Source: JBOICV01 sp050740255 (GTDB lineage Bacteria; Pseudomonadota; Gammaproteobacteria; Nevskiales; JBOICV01). From it: a DNA stretch of 64,000 bases. Made by a program: the position numbers and the translations under genes. Position 1 is the stretch's first letter. Every line of letters begins with the position of its first letter. The stretch spans positions 25,596-89,595 of the forward strand of contig JBOICV010000171.1 in NCBI GenBank assembly GCA_050740255.1. The letters are read 5' to 3'. This document shows, piece after piece, positions 26,217-34,176 of the stretch. The notes under the pieces are model-generated. The model made no database searches and had not been told where the DNA came from. It was given only the letters and a program-made list of their open reading frames with translations.

Positions 26217-27704
26217 TTAGGGATTAACGAGCTGGCGCAGAAAGGGGAGCAGATCGCTGGGTATCAGACCACGTTCCCCGCCCGCGTTAGCCGCCAGATC
26301 GCCCGCGCGGGCGTGCAGATATACGCCCAGCCGCGCCGCGTCCTCCGGTCTTAAGCCTTGCGCCAGCAATGCGCCGATCACACCGCTCAAGACATCGCCC
26401 ATGCCGCCAGCCGCCATACCGGGATTGCCGCCGGTGTTGACGTACAGGGCCCCGCCGCTGGCCTGCCCCAGCGTACCGGCGCCTTTGAGAATCACCACAC
26501 CGCCGTAGCGCGCCAGCAGCGCGTTTACCGCCGCCGGCCGGTCGCTCTGTACTTCGGCGACCGAAATACCCAATAGGCGCGCGGCTTCGCCCGGATGGGG
26601 CGTCAGCACCCAGTCGTCGCGGCGCAGCGGATTGTGTGCCAGCAGGTTAAGACCGTCGGCGTCGAGCACCACGCGCCCGGTGAAATCCAGCGCTTGCATG
26701 AACAGGGCGCGGCCCCACTCACCCTGCCCTAGACCGGGTCCCAGCACCAACACCTTGGCGCGGGCCAGCAAGGAGGCCAGGATGCCGCCCGGCGCGCCGA
26801 CACCGCGTGCCATGAGTTCGGGACGGGCTTGCACCATAGCGACCGCGTGCCTGGGACGTGTGGCCACGCTGACCAGGCCACTGCCGCAGCGCAGCGCCGC
26901 CTCAGCCGCGAGGCGGATGGCGCCGCCCATGCCGTAGTCGCCGCCCACGCAAAGTACATGGCCGTGTGCGCTCTTGTGCGCCGTGCGCTTGCGTGCGCGC
27001 AACCAGGCTGCGCGCAAGCTGTCGGTCAGACAGTGAGCGGCCGGCGGCAGGTTGTCGTAAATCGCGTGCGGTACCGCAAGATCATGGAATACCACGTCGC
27101 CGCAGAAATCCGGCCCTTCGCCGATAAACAGCCCCAACTTCAGACCGATGAAGCTGACCGTGAGATCTGCAGTAACCGCCGCGCCGAGCGGGATGCCGGT
27201 GTCGGCCGACAGCCCGGACGGGATATCCATGGCCAGCACGCCCGCGCCTTGCAGGCGCGCTGCATTGATCGCGTCGATGGCGACCTTGTACAAGCCTTCC
27301 ACCGGGCGTGTCAGACCCGTCCCCAGCAAGGCATCGACGACGACGTCCACTTGCGGCAGCGCCTTGCCGGCGTAGGCGCGCAGCACCCCGCCACGTTCCT
27401 GATAAGTCGTCAGCGCAAGCGCGGCATCACCTTTCAACTCCTCCAGCTTGCTTACCAGGCTGACTTCGGTCTCCATGCCTTCGGCGCGCACGGCCAGCAG
27501 CAGGCCATCGCCGCCGTTATTGCCGGAACCGCACAACACCTGAATGCGGCGCGCCTGCGGCCAGCGCCGGCGCAGCTCGCCGAACGTCGCGTCGGCCGCA
27601 CGCTGCATGAGTTCGAAACTGGAAATGCGCTGGTCCTCGATGGCGCGTCGGTCAAGCTCGCGCACCTGGGCAGTGCGGTATAGCGCGGCGGGCAGGCCTT
27701 GCAT
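26217..27704 (-). CDS. nnr: Bifunctional NAD(P)HX epimerase/dehydratase
   Basis: Nnr repairs hydrated NAD(P)H. The N-terminal NnrE epimerase domain (about 10-215) contains VLCGSGNNGGDGLLLAVRA and AMDIPSGLSADTG. The C-terminal NnrD dehydratase domain (about 225-495) has HVLCVGGDYGMGGAIRLAAEA, LTPHPGEAARLLG and GNPGMAAGGMGDVLSG. ATG 27704 gives 495 residues and begins one base after the pgi stop; an upstream extension to 27761 overlaps pgi and has no family support. It precedes tsaE. Confidence 0.96.
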   Translation of the reverse strand: MQGLPAALYRTAQVRELDRRAIEDQRISSFELMQRAADATFGELRRRWPQARRIQVLCGSGNNGGDGLLLAVRAEGMETEVSLVSKLEELKGDAALALTTYQERGGVLRAYAGKALPQVDVVVDALLGTGLTRPVEGLYKVAIDAINAARLQGAGVLAMDIPSGLSADTGIPLGAAVTADLTVSFIGLKLGLFIGEGPDFCGDVVFHDLAVPHAIYDNLPPAAHCLTDSLRAAWLRARKRTAHKSAHGHVLCVGGDYGMGGAIRLAAEAALRCGSGLVSVATRPRHAVAMVQARPELMARGVGAPGGILASLLARAKVLVLGPGLGQGEWGRALFMQALDFTGRVVLDADGLNLLAHNPLRRDDWVLTPHPGEAARLLGISVAEVQSDRPAAVNALLARYGGVVILKGAGTLGQASGGALYVNTGGNPGMAAGGMGDVLSGVIGALLAQGLRPEDAARLGVYLHARAGDLAANAGGERGLIPSDLLPFLRQLVNP

Positions 27705-27705
27705 C

Positions 27706-29346
27706 TCAAACCCGCTTCTGGGAGTCGAGAAAACGCAGCAAGAGCTGCCTGGTGGAACCATCGTGCGCGCTGCTGTCGCCGGTTTGCATGGCGCTTACCA
27801 GCCGCTCCGCCAGCCGCTTGCCGTATTCAACGCCCCATTGGTCGAAGGAATTCACATTCCACAGCCAGCCCTGCGCAAACGTCTTGTGCTCGTAGAGCGC
27901 GAGCAGCGCGCCAAGTGATTCCGGCGAGAGTTCGGGTAGTAGCAAGGTGCTGCTCGGCCGATTGCCCGGCATCACGCGGTGCGCGACGGCCTGTTCGAGT
28001 TCCGATGCCGACGAGCCGCGCGACTTCAGTTCCGCGCGCACTTCCGCTGCGGACTTGCCACGCAGCAGGGTCTCACTCTGCGCCAGACAATGCGCCACCA
28101 CACCACGCTGCGCCGCCGCGTGTGGATGCGACGCGCGCAAGGGCAGAATAAAATCCACATTGCAGGGATAAGAGCCTTGATGCACCCACTGCATGAAGGC
28201 ATGCTGCGCATCGGTGCCGACATCGCCCCACAGCGCTGCTATAGAGCGTTCAGTTAACGCGGCACCCTCGCGCGTGACCGATTTACCGTTACTTTCAAGT
28301 TCCAGTTGCTGTAAATAGCCCGGCAGATGTTCCAGCGCTTGCGCGTAGGGCAACACTATCTGGCTGGTCACACCGCGGAATTCGCTATGCCAGTAGCCGA
28401 TCAGCGCGAGCAGCACCGGCATGTTGCGGTCGAGCGGCGCCTGGGCGAAATGCTGGTCCATCGCCTGGGCGCCGGCCAGCAAGCGGCGGAACACGTCCAT
28501 GCCCAGGCTCAGTGCGATCACCAGCCCGACGGCCGACCACAGCGAATAGCGCCCACCAACCCAGTCCCAGAAACCGAATACATTCTCCGCCGGAATGCCA
28601 AACTCCTGTGCCGCAGCAAGGTTAGTGCTGACCGCGGCCATGTGGCGCGCCACCGCCGCCGAGCCTAGTCCGGCTACCAGCCACTCTTTGGCCAGACGCG
28701 CGTTGCTGAGGGTTTCGCCGGTGGTGAAGGTTTTCGAACAAATCACGAACAGCGTGCTGGCCGGCTTAAGTTCGGCCAGGACCGCATCGAGTTGGGCGGC
28801 GTCAAGATTGGAGACGAAATGCGCGCGAGGGCCCGGCGCGACGTGCCGCAGCGCGCGGCAAACCAGGCGCGGCCCGCGGTCAGAGCCGCCGATGCCGATG
28901 TTGACCACATCGGTAATCGCGTCGCCCTGCGCCCCAAGCCAGCGGCGCTTGCGGATCGCCCCGGCGAAATCCCCCATGCGCCGGAGTACCGCCGCGACTT
29001 GCGGCATCACGTCGCCGCCATCAAGCAACAGCGGAGCATGTTCCGGCCGGCGCAAGGCGGTGTGGAGCGCGGCCCGTCCCTCGGTACTGTTGAGTTTTTC
29101 GCCGGAGAGTAAGGCCTGGATGGCCTGCGGCAAACCGCGCTCCTCGGCGAAAGCGGTCAGCAGGCGCAGCGTCTCGTCGGTCAGCGGCTGCTTGCTGTAG
29201 TCAAGATAAAGTCCAGCGGCTTCGACCGCAAAGCGTTCCGCGCGACCTGCATCCTGCGTGAACAAATCGAGGGTGCGCAGTTGGGCTTGCGCACGCGCCT
29301 GTTCCGCAAGCGCACGGTAGGCCGGTGTTGGGGGTGCTACGGACAT
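27706..29346 (-). CDS. pgi: Glucose-6-phosphate isomerase
   Basis: Pgi interconverts glucose-6-phosphate and fructose-6-phosphate. The 546-residue protein shows NIGIGGSDRGPRLV, FVICSKTFTTGETLSNA, GGRYSLWSAVGL and the C-terminal signature region WNVNSFDQWGVEYGKRLAERL with its catalytic Lys. Length matches the family. It lies between panD and nnr. Confidence 0.98.
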   Translation of the reverse strand: MSVAPPTPAYRALAEQARAQAQLRTLDLFTQDAGRAERFAVEAAGLYLDYSKQPLTDETLRLLTAFAEERGLPQAIQALLSGEKLNSTEGRAALHTALRRPEHAPLLLDGGDVMPQVAAVLRRMGDFAGAIRKRRWLGAQGDAITDVVNIGIGGSDRGPRLVCRALRHVAPGPRAHFVSNLDAAQLDAVLAELKPASTLFVICSKTFTTGETLSNARLAKEWLVAGLGSAAVARHMAAVSTNLAAAQEFGIPAENVFGFWDWVGGRYSLWSAVGLVIALSLGMDVFRRLLAGAQAMDQHFAQAPLDRNMPVLLALIGYWHSEFRGVTSQIVLPYAQALEHLPGYLQQLELESNGKSVTREGAALTERSIAALWGDVGTDAQHAFMQWVHQGSYPCNVDFILPLRASHPHAAAQRGVVAHCLAQSETLLRGKSAAEVRAELKSRGSSASELEQAVAHRVMPGNRPSSTLLLPELSPESLGALLALYEHKTFAQGWLWNVNSFDQWGVEYGKRLAERLVSAMQTGDSSAHDGSTRQLLLRFLDSQKRV

Positions 29347-29402
29347 GCGCCACCTTACAGCGGCGCGCCTTCCCGTTTCAAATCCGAAGCTTATGCGGCC
29401 GC

Positions 29403-29783
29403 TTAAGCGGCCTGGACGGGAATCGTGTTGCGGGTGTGGGTGATGCGGTTCTGCCCATCCACGTACACCAGTTTGGGCTTGTAGATGCGCGCCTCGGCCT
29501 CGCTCATGCGCAGGTAAGCGCAGATGATGACGCGATCACCGGGATTGGCCTTGTGTGCGGCGGCGCCATTCACCGAAATCACGCCGCTGCCATCCTCACC
29601 CCGGATCGCATAAGTGGTGAAGCGCTCGCCGTTGGCGAGGTTGTAAATATCAATTTGCTCGTATTGGAGAATACCGGCCGCGTCCAATAACTGGCCGTCG
29701 ATCGCACAGGAGCCTTCATATTCGAGCTCGGAATGCGTGACACGGGCCTTGTGCAGCTTGCCTTTCAGCATCGTCACTTGCAT
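29403..29783 (-). CDS. panD: Aspartate 1-decarboxylase
   Basis: PanD makes beta-alanine for pantothenate. It self-cleaves at Gly24-Ser25 to form a pyruvoyl cofactor. In this 126-residue product the cleavage pair lies exactly at 24-25 in YEGSCAIDG, which supports the ATG at 29783. Other family motifs are ERFTTYAIRG and VISVNGAAAHKANPGDRVII. It is downstream of panBC but separated by 180 bp that hold a promoter and three hairpins. The leader region is unusual and treated separately. Confidence 0.97.
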   Translation of the reverse strand: MQVTMLKGKLHKARVTHSELEYEGSCAIDGQLLDAAGILQYEQIDIYNLANGERFTTYAIRGEDGSGVISVNGAAAHKANPGDRVIICAYLRMSEAEARIYKPKLVYVDGQNRITHTRNTIPVQAA

Positions 29784-29793
29784 GGCGTTGTCC

Positions 29794-29808
29794 CCAGAAA
29801 ACTTCTGG
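29794..29808 (-). promoter_or_regulatory. Hairpin overlapping the panD ribosome-binding region
   Basis: On the mRNA strand CCAGAA-GTT-TTCTGG forms a perfect 6-bp stem with a 3-base loop. Its 3' arm runs straight into GGGGA, the only Shine-Dalgarno-like sequence before the panD ATG. Formation of the stem could limit ribosome access. The effect is inferred. Confidence 0.5.
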
Positions 29809-29818
29809 TAGTGAGCCC

Positions 29819-29896
29819 GGGCGGCCCACTAAGACATACGCCCGGCCTCAGCGGTTAGCACATCTATGCGGGTGGCCCACTGAGACATACACCCGG
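29819..29896 (-). repeat. Tandem 27-bp hairpin repeats in the panD leader
   Basis: Two 27-bp copies (29819-29845 and 29870-29896) lie 51 bp apart in the same orientation. Each has 5-bp arms enclosing a nearly identical loop with GCCCACTRAGACATA. On the plus strand one copy has arms GGGCG/CGCCC and the other GGGTG/CACCC, so both arms changed together and pairing is kept. They lie within the predicted panD leader RNA. They could be RNA elements or a relic of an insertion-sequence end. Confidence 0.7.
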
Positions 29897-29931
29897 AGTC
29901 CGCGATAAAGACCTTCGCGAACGCGGGGAGA

Positions 29932-29959
29932 ATTCTAGCCCATTTCAGAAATACAACAA
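29932..29959 (-). promoter_or_regulatory. Sigma-70-like promoter for panD
   Basis: On the minus strand TTGTTG and TAGAAT are spaced by 16 bases between the panC stop and the panD leader hairpins. This would give panD its own transcript with a leader of roughly 140 nucleotides containing both tandem hairpins. Sequence-based inference only. Confidence 0.55.
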
Positions 29960-29964
29960 GCTTT

Positions 29965-30810
29965 TCAGATGAATAGTTTTAAGTTGTCAATCAGCCGGGT
30001 TGTGCCTAGATGCGCCGCTGCCAGCAGGACGAATTCGCGCTGGTCTTGCAACGGCGCCGTCAGCTCCGGCGTGCGGATTGCAACGTAGTCAACCTGCAAG
30101 CCCGCCGCGGTAAGTGCGGACGCCGCTTCGGCTTCCAGCGCAGCGAAATCGCGCTCGCCACTTTGCAAGCGTGTCGCGGCAGTCTGCAGGCTGCGATAAA
30201 GCCGCGGCGCAATCTGCTCGCGCTCCTGCACCGACAGATACTGGTTGCGCGAACTCAAAGCCAGGCCGCTGGCTTCGCGCTCGGTTGGCACGCCCAGAAT
30301 CTCGATCGGCAACTGCAGTGCCTTGGTGAAACGGCGGATCACCGCCAACTGCTGATAGTCTTTTTCGCCGAACACAGCGATGTCCGGTTGAACCTGATTG
30401 AACAGAATGCTCACCACCGTTGCCACGCCGGTGAAATGGCCGGGACGCTGCGCCCCGCACAGGATATCGGATAGGCCGGGCACCTCGATTTTCACGGCAC
30501 CCTGCCCCAAGGGGTACATTTCGCCGACGCCGGGCATGAACAAGACATCGGCCTGCACGCTCGCCAAGGCCTTGCGATCCGCCTCAAACGTACGCGGATA
30601 GCGATCGAAGTCCTCGTTGGCGCCGAATTGCAGAGGATTAACGAAGATGCTCACCGCGACCCGCGATGCGTGGCGCTTCGCCTCCTCCACCAAACGCAAA
30701 TGGCCCGCATGCAGATTGCCCATGGTCGGTACGAACGCGATCCGTTCACCGCCCGCGCGCCAGGTGCTGACCTGGGCGCGTAGCTCTGAAACGCGTTCGA
30801 GGATATGCAT
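29965..30810 (-). CDS. panC: Pantothenate synthetase
   Basis: PanC condenses pantoate and beta-alanine using ATP. The 281-residue product has VPTMGNLHAGHLRLVEEAKRH with the HxGH nucleotide motif, VSIFVNPLQFGANEDFDRYPRT, FGEKDYQQLAVIRR and SSRNQYLS. ATG 30810 (MHILERV) was chosen; a TTG two codons upstream is the only extension. It is downstream of panB with a palindromic repeat between them. Confidence 0.97.
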   Translation of the reverse strand: MHILERVSELRAQVSTWRAGGERIAFVPTMGNLHAGHLRLVEEAKRHASRVAVSIFVNPLQFGANEDFDRYPRTFEADRKALASVQADVLFMPGVGEMYPLGQGAVKIEVPGLSDILCGAQRPGHFTGVATVVSILFNQVQPDIAVFGEKDYQQLAVIRRFTKALQLPIEILGVPTEREASGLALSSRNQYLSVQEREQIAPRLYRSLQTAATRLQSGERDFAALEAEAASALTAAGLQVDYVAIRTPELTAPLQDQREFVLLAAAHLGTTRLIDNLKLFI

Positions 30811-30822
30811 CGTCAATGCCCA

Positions 30823-30869
30823 GTAGGAGCGGCTTTAGCCGCGACAGTCGCGACTGAAGTCGCTCCTAC
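30823..30869. repeat. GTAGGAGC-type palindromic repeat (copy 1)
   Basis: GTAGGAGCGGCTTTAGCCGC and the opposing GCGACTGAAGTCGCTCCTAC form an imperfect palindrome with terminal GTAGGAGC/GCTCCTAC arms. It fills most of the panB-panC gap. A second copy lies at 60644. The terminal motif resembles REP-type repeats of gammaproteobacteria. Confidence 0.75.
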
Positions 30870-31687
30870 GCGAAGCAATGCTCCGGCGCGGGATAGTCCT
30901 GGTCCTTAACTGCCTTGACGTAGGCGGCGAGTGCCGCTTCGATGCTGCTCGCGCCGTCCATGAAATTACGCACAAAGCGCGGGCGGCGGCCCACGGTGAC
31001 CATCGGCGAAATATTCAAGACGTCGTGCAGCACCAGAATCTGGCCGTCCACATCGGCGCCGGCGCCAATACCAATCACCGGCACCCGCGCCTGCTCGGTG
31101 ATGCGCTTGCCGAGCGCCGCCGGTACGCATTCCACCAGCAGCAGATCGGCGCCCGCGTCCTGCAGAATTTCCGCGTCGCGCAACATCGCGTCCGCTGCCG
31201 CCTGCTCGCGGCCCTGTACCTTGAACGCACCCATCTTGTGAATGAGTTGCGGCTGTAATCCCAGATGCGCGCAGACCGGCACGCCGCGCACCGCCAGATA
31301 CTCAACGATACTGGCCTGCTCGCGTCCGCCTTCGAGCTTGACCATCTTCGCCCCGCCCTCCTGCATCAGGCGCTGCGCCGCGTCCAGCGCGCGGTCGCGG
31401 GTCGCAAACGACAAAAAGGGCATGTCGCCAACCAGAAAGCTGCGTTGCAGATGCGGCGCCACGCATTTCGAGTGATAAACAATGTGCTCGACCGTCACCG
31501 GGGTGGTAGTGGGCGAACCCTGCAACACCATGCCGAGCGAATCGCCAACAAGAATCAAATCCACGCCAACGCGGTCCTCAATCAGTGCAAAACTCGCGTC
31601 ATAACAGGTCAGGCAGGCGATCTTCTCGCCCGTGGCCTTCATTTGCGCAAAATCCTTGAGTGACAACGATTTGACAGTATCCGTCAT
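30866..31687 (-). CDS. panB: 3-methyl-2-oxobutanoate hydroxymethyltransferase
   Basis: PanB makes ketopantoate from 2-oxoisovalerate and methylene-THF. The 273-residue product has KIACLTCYDASFALI, LVGDSLGMVLQG with a magnesium ligand, VKLEGGRE, and VIGIGAGADVDGQILVLHDVL. ATG 31687 (MTDTVKSLSLKD) fits the family; the frame is open far upstream without similarity. Its stop region slightly overlaps a palindromic repeat. Confidence 0.97.
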   Translation of the reverse strand: MTDTVKSLSLKDFAQMKATGEKIACLTCYDASFALIEDRVGVDLILVGDSLGMVLQGSPTTTPVTVEHIVYHSKCVAPHLQRSFLVGDMPFLSFATRDRALDAAQRLMQEGGAKMVKLEGGREQASIVEYLAVRGVPVCAHLGLQPQLIHKMGAFKVQGREQAAADAMLRDAEILQDAGADLLLVECVPAALGKRITEQARVPVIGIGAGADVDGQILVLHDVLNISPMVTVGRRPRFVRNFMDGASSIEAALAAYVKAVKDQDYPAPEHCFA

Positions 31688-31730
31688 GGCAGTTCCCAGC
31701 GGTTGCGGCACTATAGCGGAAGCGTGTGAA

Positions 31731-32168
31731 CTAGCAGAATACCAAGCGCGCAAGACCACTGCGGCAGCCGGCCAGAAAGCCGACCTGACCAAAGTGGCGC
31801 GCCAAGCGGCGCGCCTTATATAAGGACAGGCCGGGAACAAACAAGCTTTCCTCCGTCCACCGTTTTCGGGCCGCTGCGGCTAGAGGAATATTGCGCGCGG
31901 CGTAGCTGCGATATCCCTGCCTCTTCAGCACGGCCTGTAAAGCTTGTTGACGGGCCTGGTTGCGCCCTCGAGGCAGAAGACGCGGCGGGTATTTGGAGCG
32001 GGGATTCCAGGCCGTGAGCAGCGCCCATCTGCGCAAACCTTGCCACGCTAACCACATGCGTAATGTGGGGGCGCGCCGCTGCACACGCAGAACGAGGCTC
32101 GCTCCGGGTAGTTCGACGCAGTAGCGGGTGGCGCGATACGCGACGCTCAACCGGTGTTTCAATCCCAT
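31731..32168 (-). CDS. DUF3293 family protein
   Basis: This is a 145-residue, very basic protein with the DUF3293 hallmark LLTAWNPRSKYPPRLLPRGRNQARQQAL (an ITAWNP-like motif after an N-terminal strand pair). It has no signal peptide or membrane helix. It overlaps the 3' end of folK by 10 bases and precedes panB. Function is unknown; assignment to the family rests on the TAWNP motif and on length. Confidence 0.7.
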   Translation of the reverse strand: MGLKHRLSVAYRATRYCVELPGASLVLRVQRRAPTLRMWLAWQGLRRWALLTAWNPRSKYPPRLLPRGRNQARQQALQAVLKRQGYRSYAARNIPLAAAARKRWTEESLFVPGLSLYKARRLARHFGQVGFLAGCRSGLARLVFC

Positions 32169-32662
32169 GCTTTGAGCGGCGCGGCGGCCAGTGCATCGGC
32201 CATCGTTTTAACGCTGCCCTGCCCTGGAATTGCCAACTCCGGCGCGATTTCCGCCAGTGGCAGCAGCGCAAAGTCACGTTGACTTAATGCAGGATGCGGC
32301 AGGCGCAAGCGCGGATGCTCCAGCAGCAGATCGCCGTAGGTCAGCAGATCGAGATCCAGCGTACGCGGCCCCCAGTGCGCAGCTTCGCGGTCACGGCCCT
32401 GCGCATCCTCGATGGACTGCAGATGGGCGAGCAGCTCCAGCGGCGCCAGTGTCGTTTCGAGTAACACTGCAGCATTGCAGTAGTCGTCCTGGCCGGACGG
32501 GCCGCCGGCCGGCGGCGTGCGGTAAAACCTCGATATCCGCAACAAGCGGCTTAGCGGCAAAACCTGCAGGCTTTCTATCGCCCGCTGCAACTGCTCGCGC
32601 GGCTGCTGCAAATTGCTGCCGAGCCCCAGCGCGGCGAGCACCGCAGAACTCTGTGCCGGCAT
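32159..32662 (-). CDS. folK: 6-hydroxymethyl-7,8-dihydropterin pyrophosphokinase
   Basis: FolK transfers pyrophosphate to hydroxymethyldihydropterin in folate synthesis. The 167-residue product has LGLGSNLQQPREQLQRAI, the YCNAAVLLETTLAPLELL segment, and the GPRTLDLDLLTYGD signature. ATG 32662 was chosen because upstream residues belong to the other frame of pcnB. It begins 8 bases after the pcnB stop, a common pairing. Confidence 0.96.
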   Translation of the reverse strand: MPAQSSAVLAALGLGSNLQQPREQLQRAIESLQVLPLSRLLRISRFYRTPPAGGPSGQDDYCNAAVLLETTLAPLELLAHLQSIEDAQGRDREAAHWGPRTLDLDLLTYGDLLLEHPRLRLPHPALSQRDFALLPLAEIAPELAIPGQGSVKTMADALAAAPLKAWD

Positions 32663-32670
32663 TCGCGCGG

Positions 32671-33999
32671 CTAGCTCGCGGGTGCGGGCGTATCCGCCGG
32701 GCGGCGGCGGCCGCGTCCACCGCGGCGGCGCCGGCGGCGTTTGCCCGGCTGCGGACCGGTGTCCTGTTGCGGGTCGGCATCCGGCTGCGTCGCTGCAATC
32801 TGCGCACGCTGGTCGGGATTGGCGGCTTGTAATTCCGTCCACCATTCGGCCAAACCCGGTTCTGCCTGACCACAAGCCGCACGTAACAATAAAAAGTCAT
32901 AGGCCGCGCGAAAACGCGGATGTGACAGCAGGCGCAGCGGCCGCTTGCCCTCGCGCTGGTGGAAGCGGGGCTGCAAGTCCCAGATTTCGCGCATCGGGAT
33001 CGTGAAACGCTTCGGAATCGTGATGCGCTGCACCTGCTGCGCGACCAGGCTGCCGATTTCCGCACCGCCTGCGCTTTCGCCTGAATCAAGCAAGGGCCGT
33101 GCTGCCGGCCATAGCAACGCGGCGAACAGAAAATAGGGTGTTACGGGCTTTTGCTGCTTGATCCGCTCCGCGGTGTTGCGCAGCGCCTGCTCAATCAGTT
33201 GCAGATCACCGTTGGCCCCAGACTCAGCCAGGCGTGCCTCTACCTGTGGAAACATGTGGCGCAGAAGCCCAAATTGACGCAGGCCGGCAAAGGCCCAGTG
33301 TGCGGTGCTGCCGAAGAATATTTTCAGACATTCATCGAACAACCGCGCCGGCGGCACCTCCGCCAGCAAATGCCCCAGTTGGTAGAGCGGTGCTTCGGTT
33401 GCCGGGTCGATGCTCAGGTGCAGCTTGGCCGCCAGACGCACGGCTCGCAACATGCGCACGGGATCTTCTATATATCGGACTTCGGCATCGCCGATCAGCC
33501 GCAGCCGTCGTGCCTGCAGATCTTCCATTCCGCCGACGTAATCCCGGATCGCGAAATCGTTCACGCCGTAATACAAAGCGTTGATTGTAAAATCGCGCCG
33601 CCACGCGTCTTCTTCCAGCGAGCCGTAGACGTTGTCGCGCAAGATGCGACCGCTCTCGTCCAGGTGGCCGGCGCTACTATCGGTACTGGTGTGATGGCCG
33701 GCGCGGAAGGTCGCCACCTCGACGATCTCCTGCCCGAATCGCACGTGCGCCAGGCGGAAGCGACGGCCAATCAGCCGGCTATTGCGAAATACGCGCTTGA
33801 TCTCCTCGGGGTGCGCAGAGGTTGCTACGTCGAAATCCTTCGGCTGTACGCCAAGCAGGAGATCGCGGATACCGCCGCCCACGACGTAAGCGTCGTAGCC
33901 CGCATCCTTGAGCATATACAGCGTCTTCAGCGCCCCTGGCGTGATTTGTGAGCGCGAGACTGAATGCTCGGCGCGGGGAACGATGCGTAGTGAACTCAA
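32671..33999 (-). CDS. pcnB: Poly(A) polymerase I
   Basis: PcnB adds 3' poly(A) tails that promote RNA decay. The 442-residue protein has the nucleotidyltransferase core VVGGGIRDLLLGVQPKDFDVAT and RRRFRLAHVRFG-like motifs, RRDFTINALYY, and RMLRAVRLAAKL. The last 35 residues are strongly basic (KRRRRRRGGRGRRR), typical of PcnB rather than CCA-adding enzymes. It lies divergent from tRNA-Glu. Confidence 0.95.
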   Translation of the reverse strand: MSSLRIVPRAEHSVSRSQITPGALKTLYMLKDAGYDAYVVGGGIRDLLLGVQPKDFDVATSAHPEEIKRVFRNSRLIGRRFRLAHVRFGQEIVEVATFRAGHHTSTDSSAGHLDESGRILRDNVYGSLEEDAWRRDFTINALYYGVNDFAIRDYVGGMEDLQARRLRLIGDAEVRYIEDPVRMLRAVRLAAKLHLSIDPATEAPLYQLGHLLAEVPPARLFDECLKIFFGSTAHWAFAGLRQFGLLRHMFPQVEARLAESGANGDLQLIEQALRNTAERIKQQKPVTPYFLFAALLWPAARPLLDSGESAGGAEIGSLVAQQVQRITIPKRFTIPMREIWDLQPRFHQREGKRPLRLLSHPRFRAAYDFLLLRAACGQAEPGLAEWWTELQAANPDQRAQIAATQPDADPQQDTGPQPGKRRRRRRGGRGRRRPADTPAPAS

Positions 34000-34013
34000 A
34001 AGGTTGAATTTTG

Positions 34014-34041
34014 TTGAGGCGCGAACGCGCGCCGGTATAAT
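34014..34041 (+). promoter_or_regulatory. Promoter of tRNA-Glu
   Basis: TTGAGG (34014-34019) and a perfect TATAAT (34036-34041) are spaced by 16 bases. The tRNA begins about 32 bases downstream, after a GC-rich discriminator (CACGCCCGG), a common feature of stringently controlled stable-RNA promoters. Confidence 0.7.
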
Positions 34042-34073
34042 ACACGCCCGGCGCCGGCCGGCGCATCCTCCAC

Positions 34074-34149
34074 GCTCCCATCGTCTAGAGGCCTAGGACG
34101 GAGCCCTCTCAAGGCTTAAACCGGGGTTCGAATCCCCGTGGGAGCGCCA
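34074..34149 (+). tRNA. tRNA-Glu (anticodon CTC)
   Basis: The 76-base gene folds into a full cloverleaf. The acceptor GCTCCCA pairs with TGGGAGC, followed by discriminator G and encoded CCA. The anticodon stem GAGCC/GGCTT holds the loop CTCTCAA, giving anticodon CTC (reads GAG). The T-arm is CGGGG-TTCGAAT-CCCCG. It has its own promoter and is a single gene, divergent from pcnB. Confidence 0.96.
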
Positions 34150-34176
34150 TATTCAAATACTGGCCCCTGACCGTTC

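Noticed and set aside
26829..27683. Plus-strand 284-codon open frame opposite nnr
   Set aside because: Antisense to the well-supported Nnr enzyme, with no recognisable motifs.
29819..29896. CRISPR-like direct repeats
   Set aside because: Only two copies, with internal palindromic arms, no spacer array and no cas genes.
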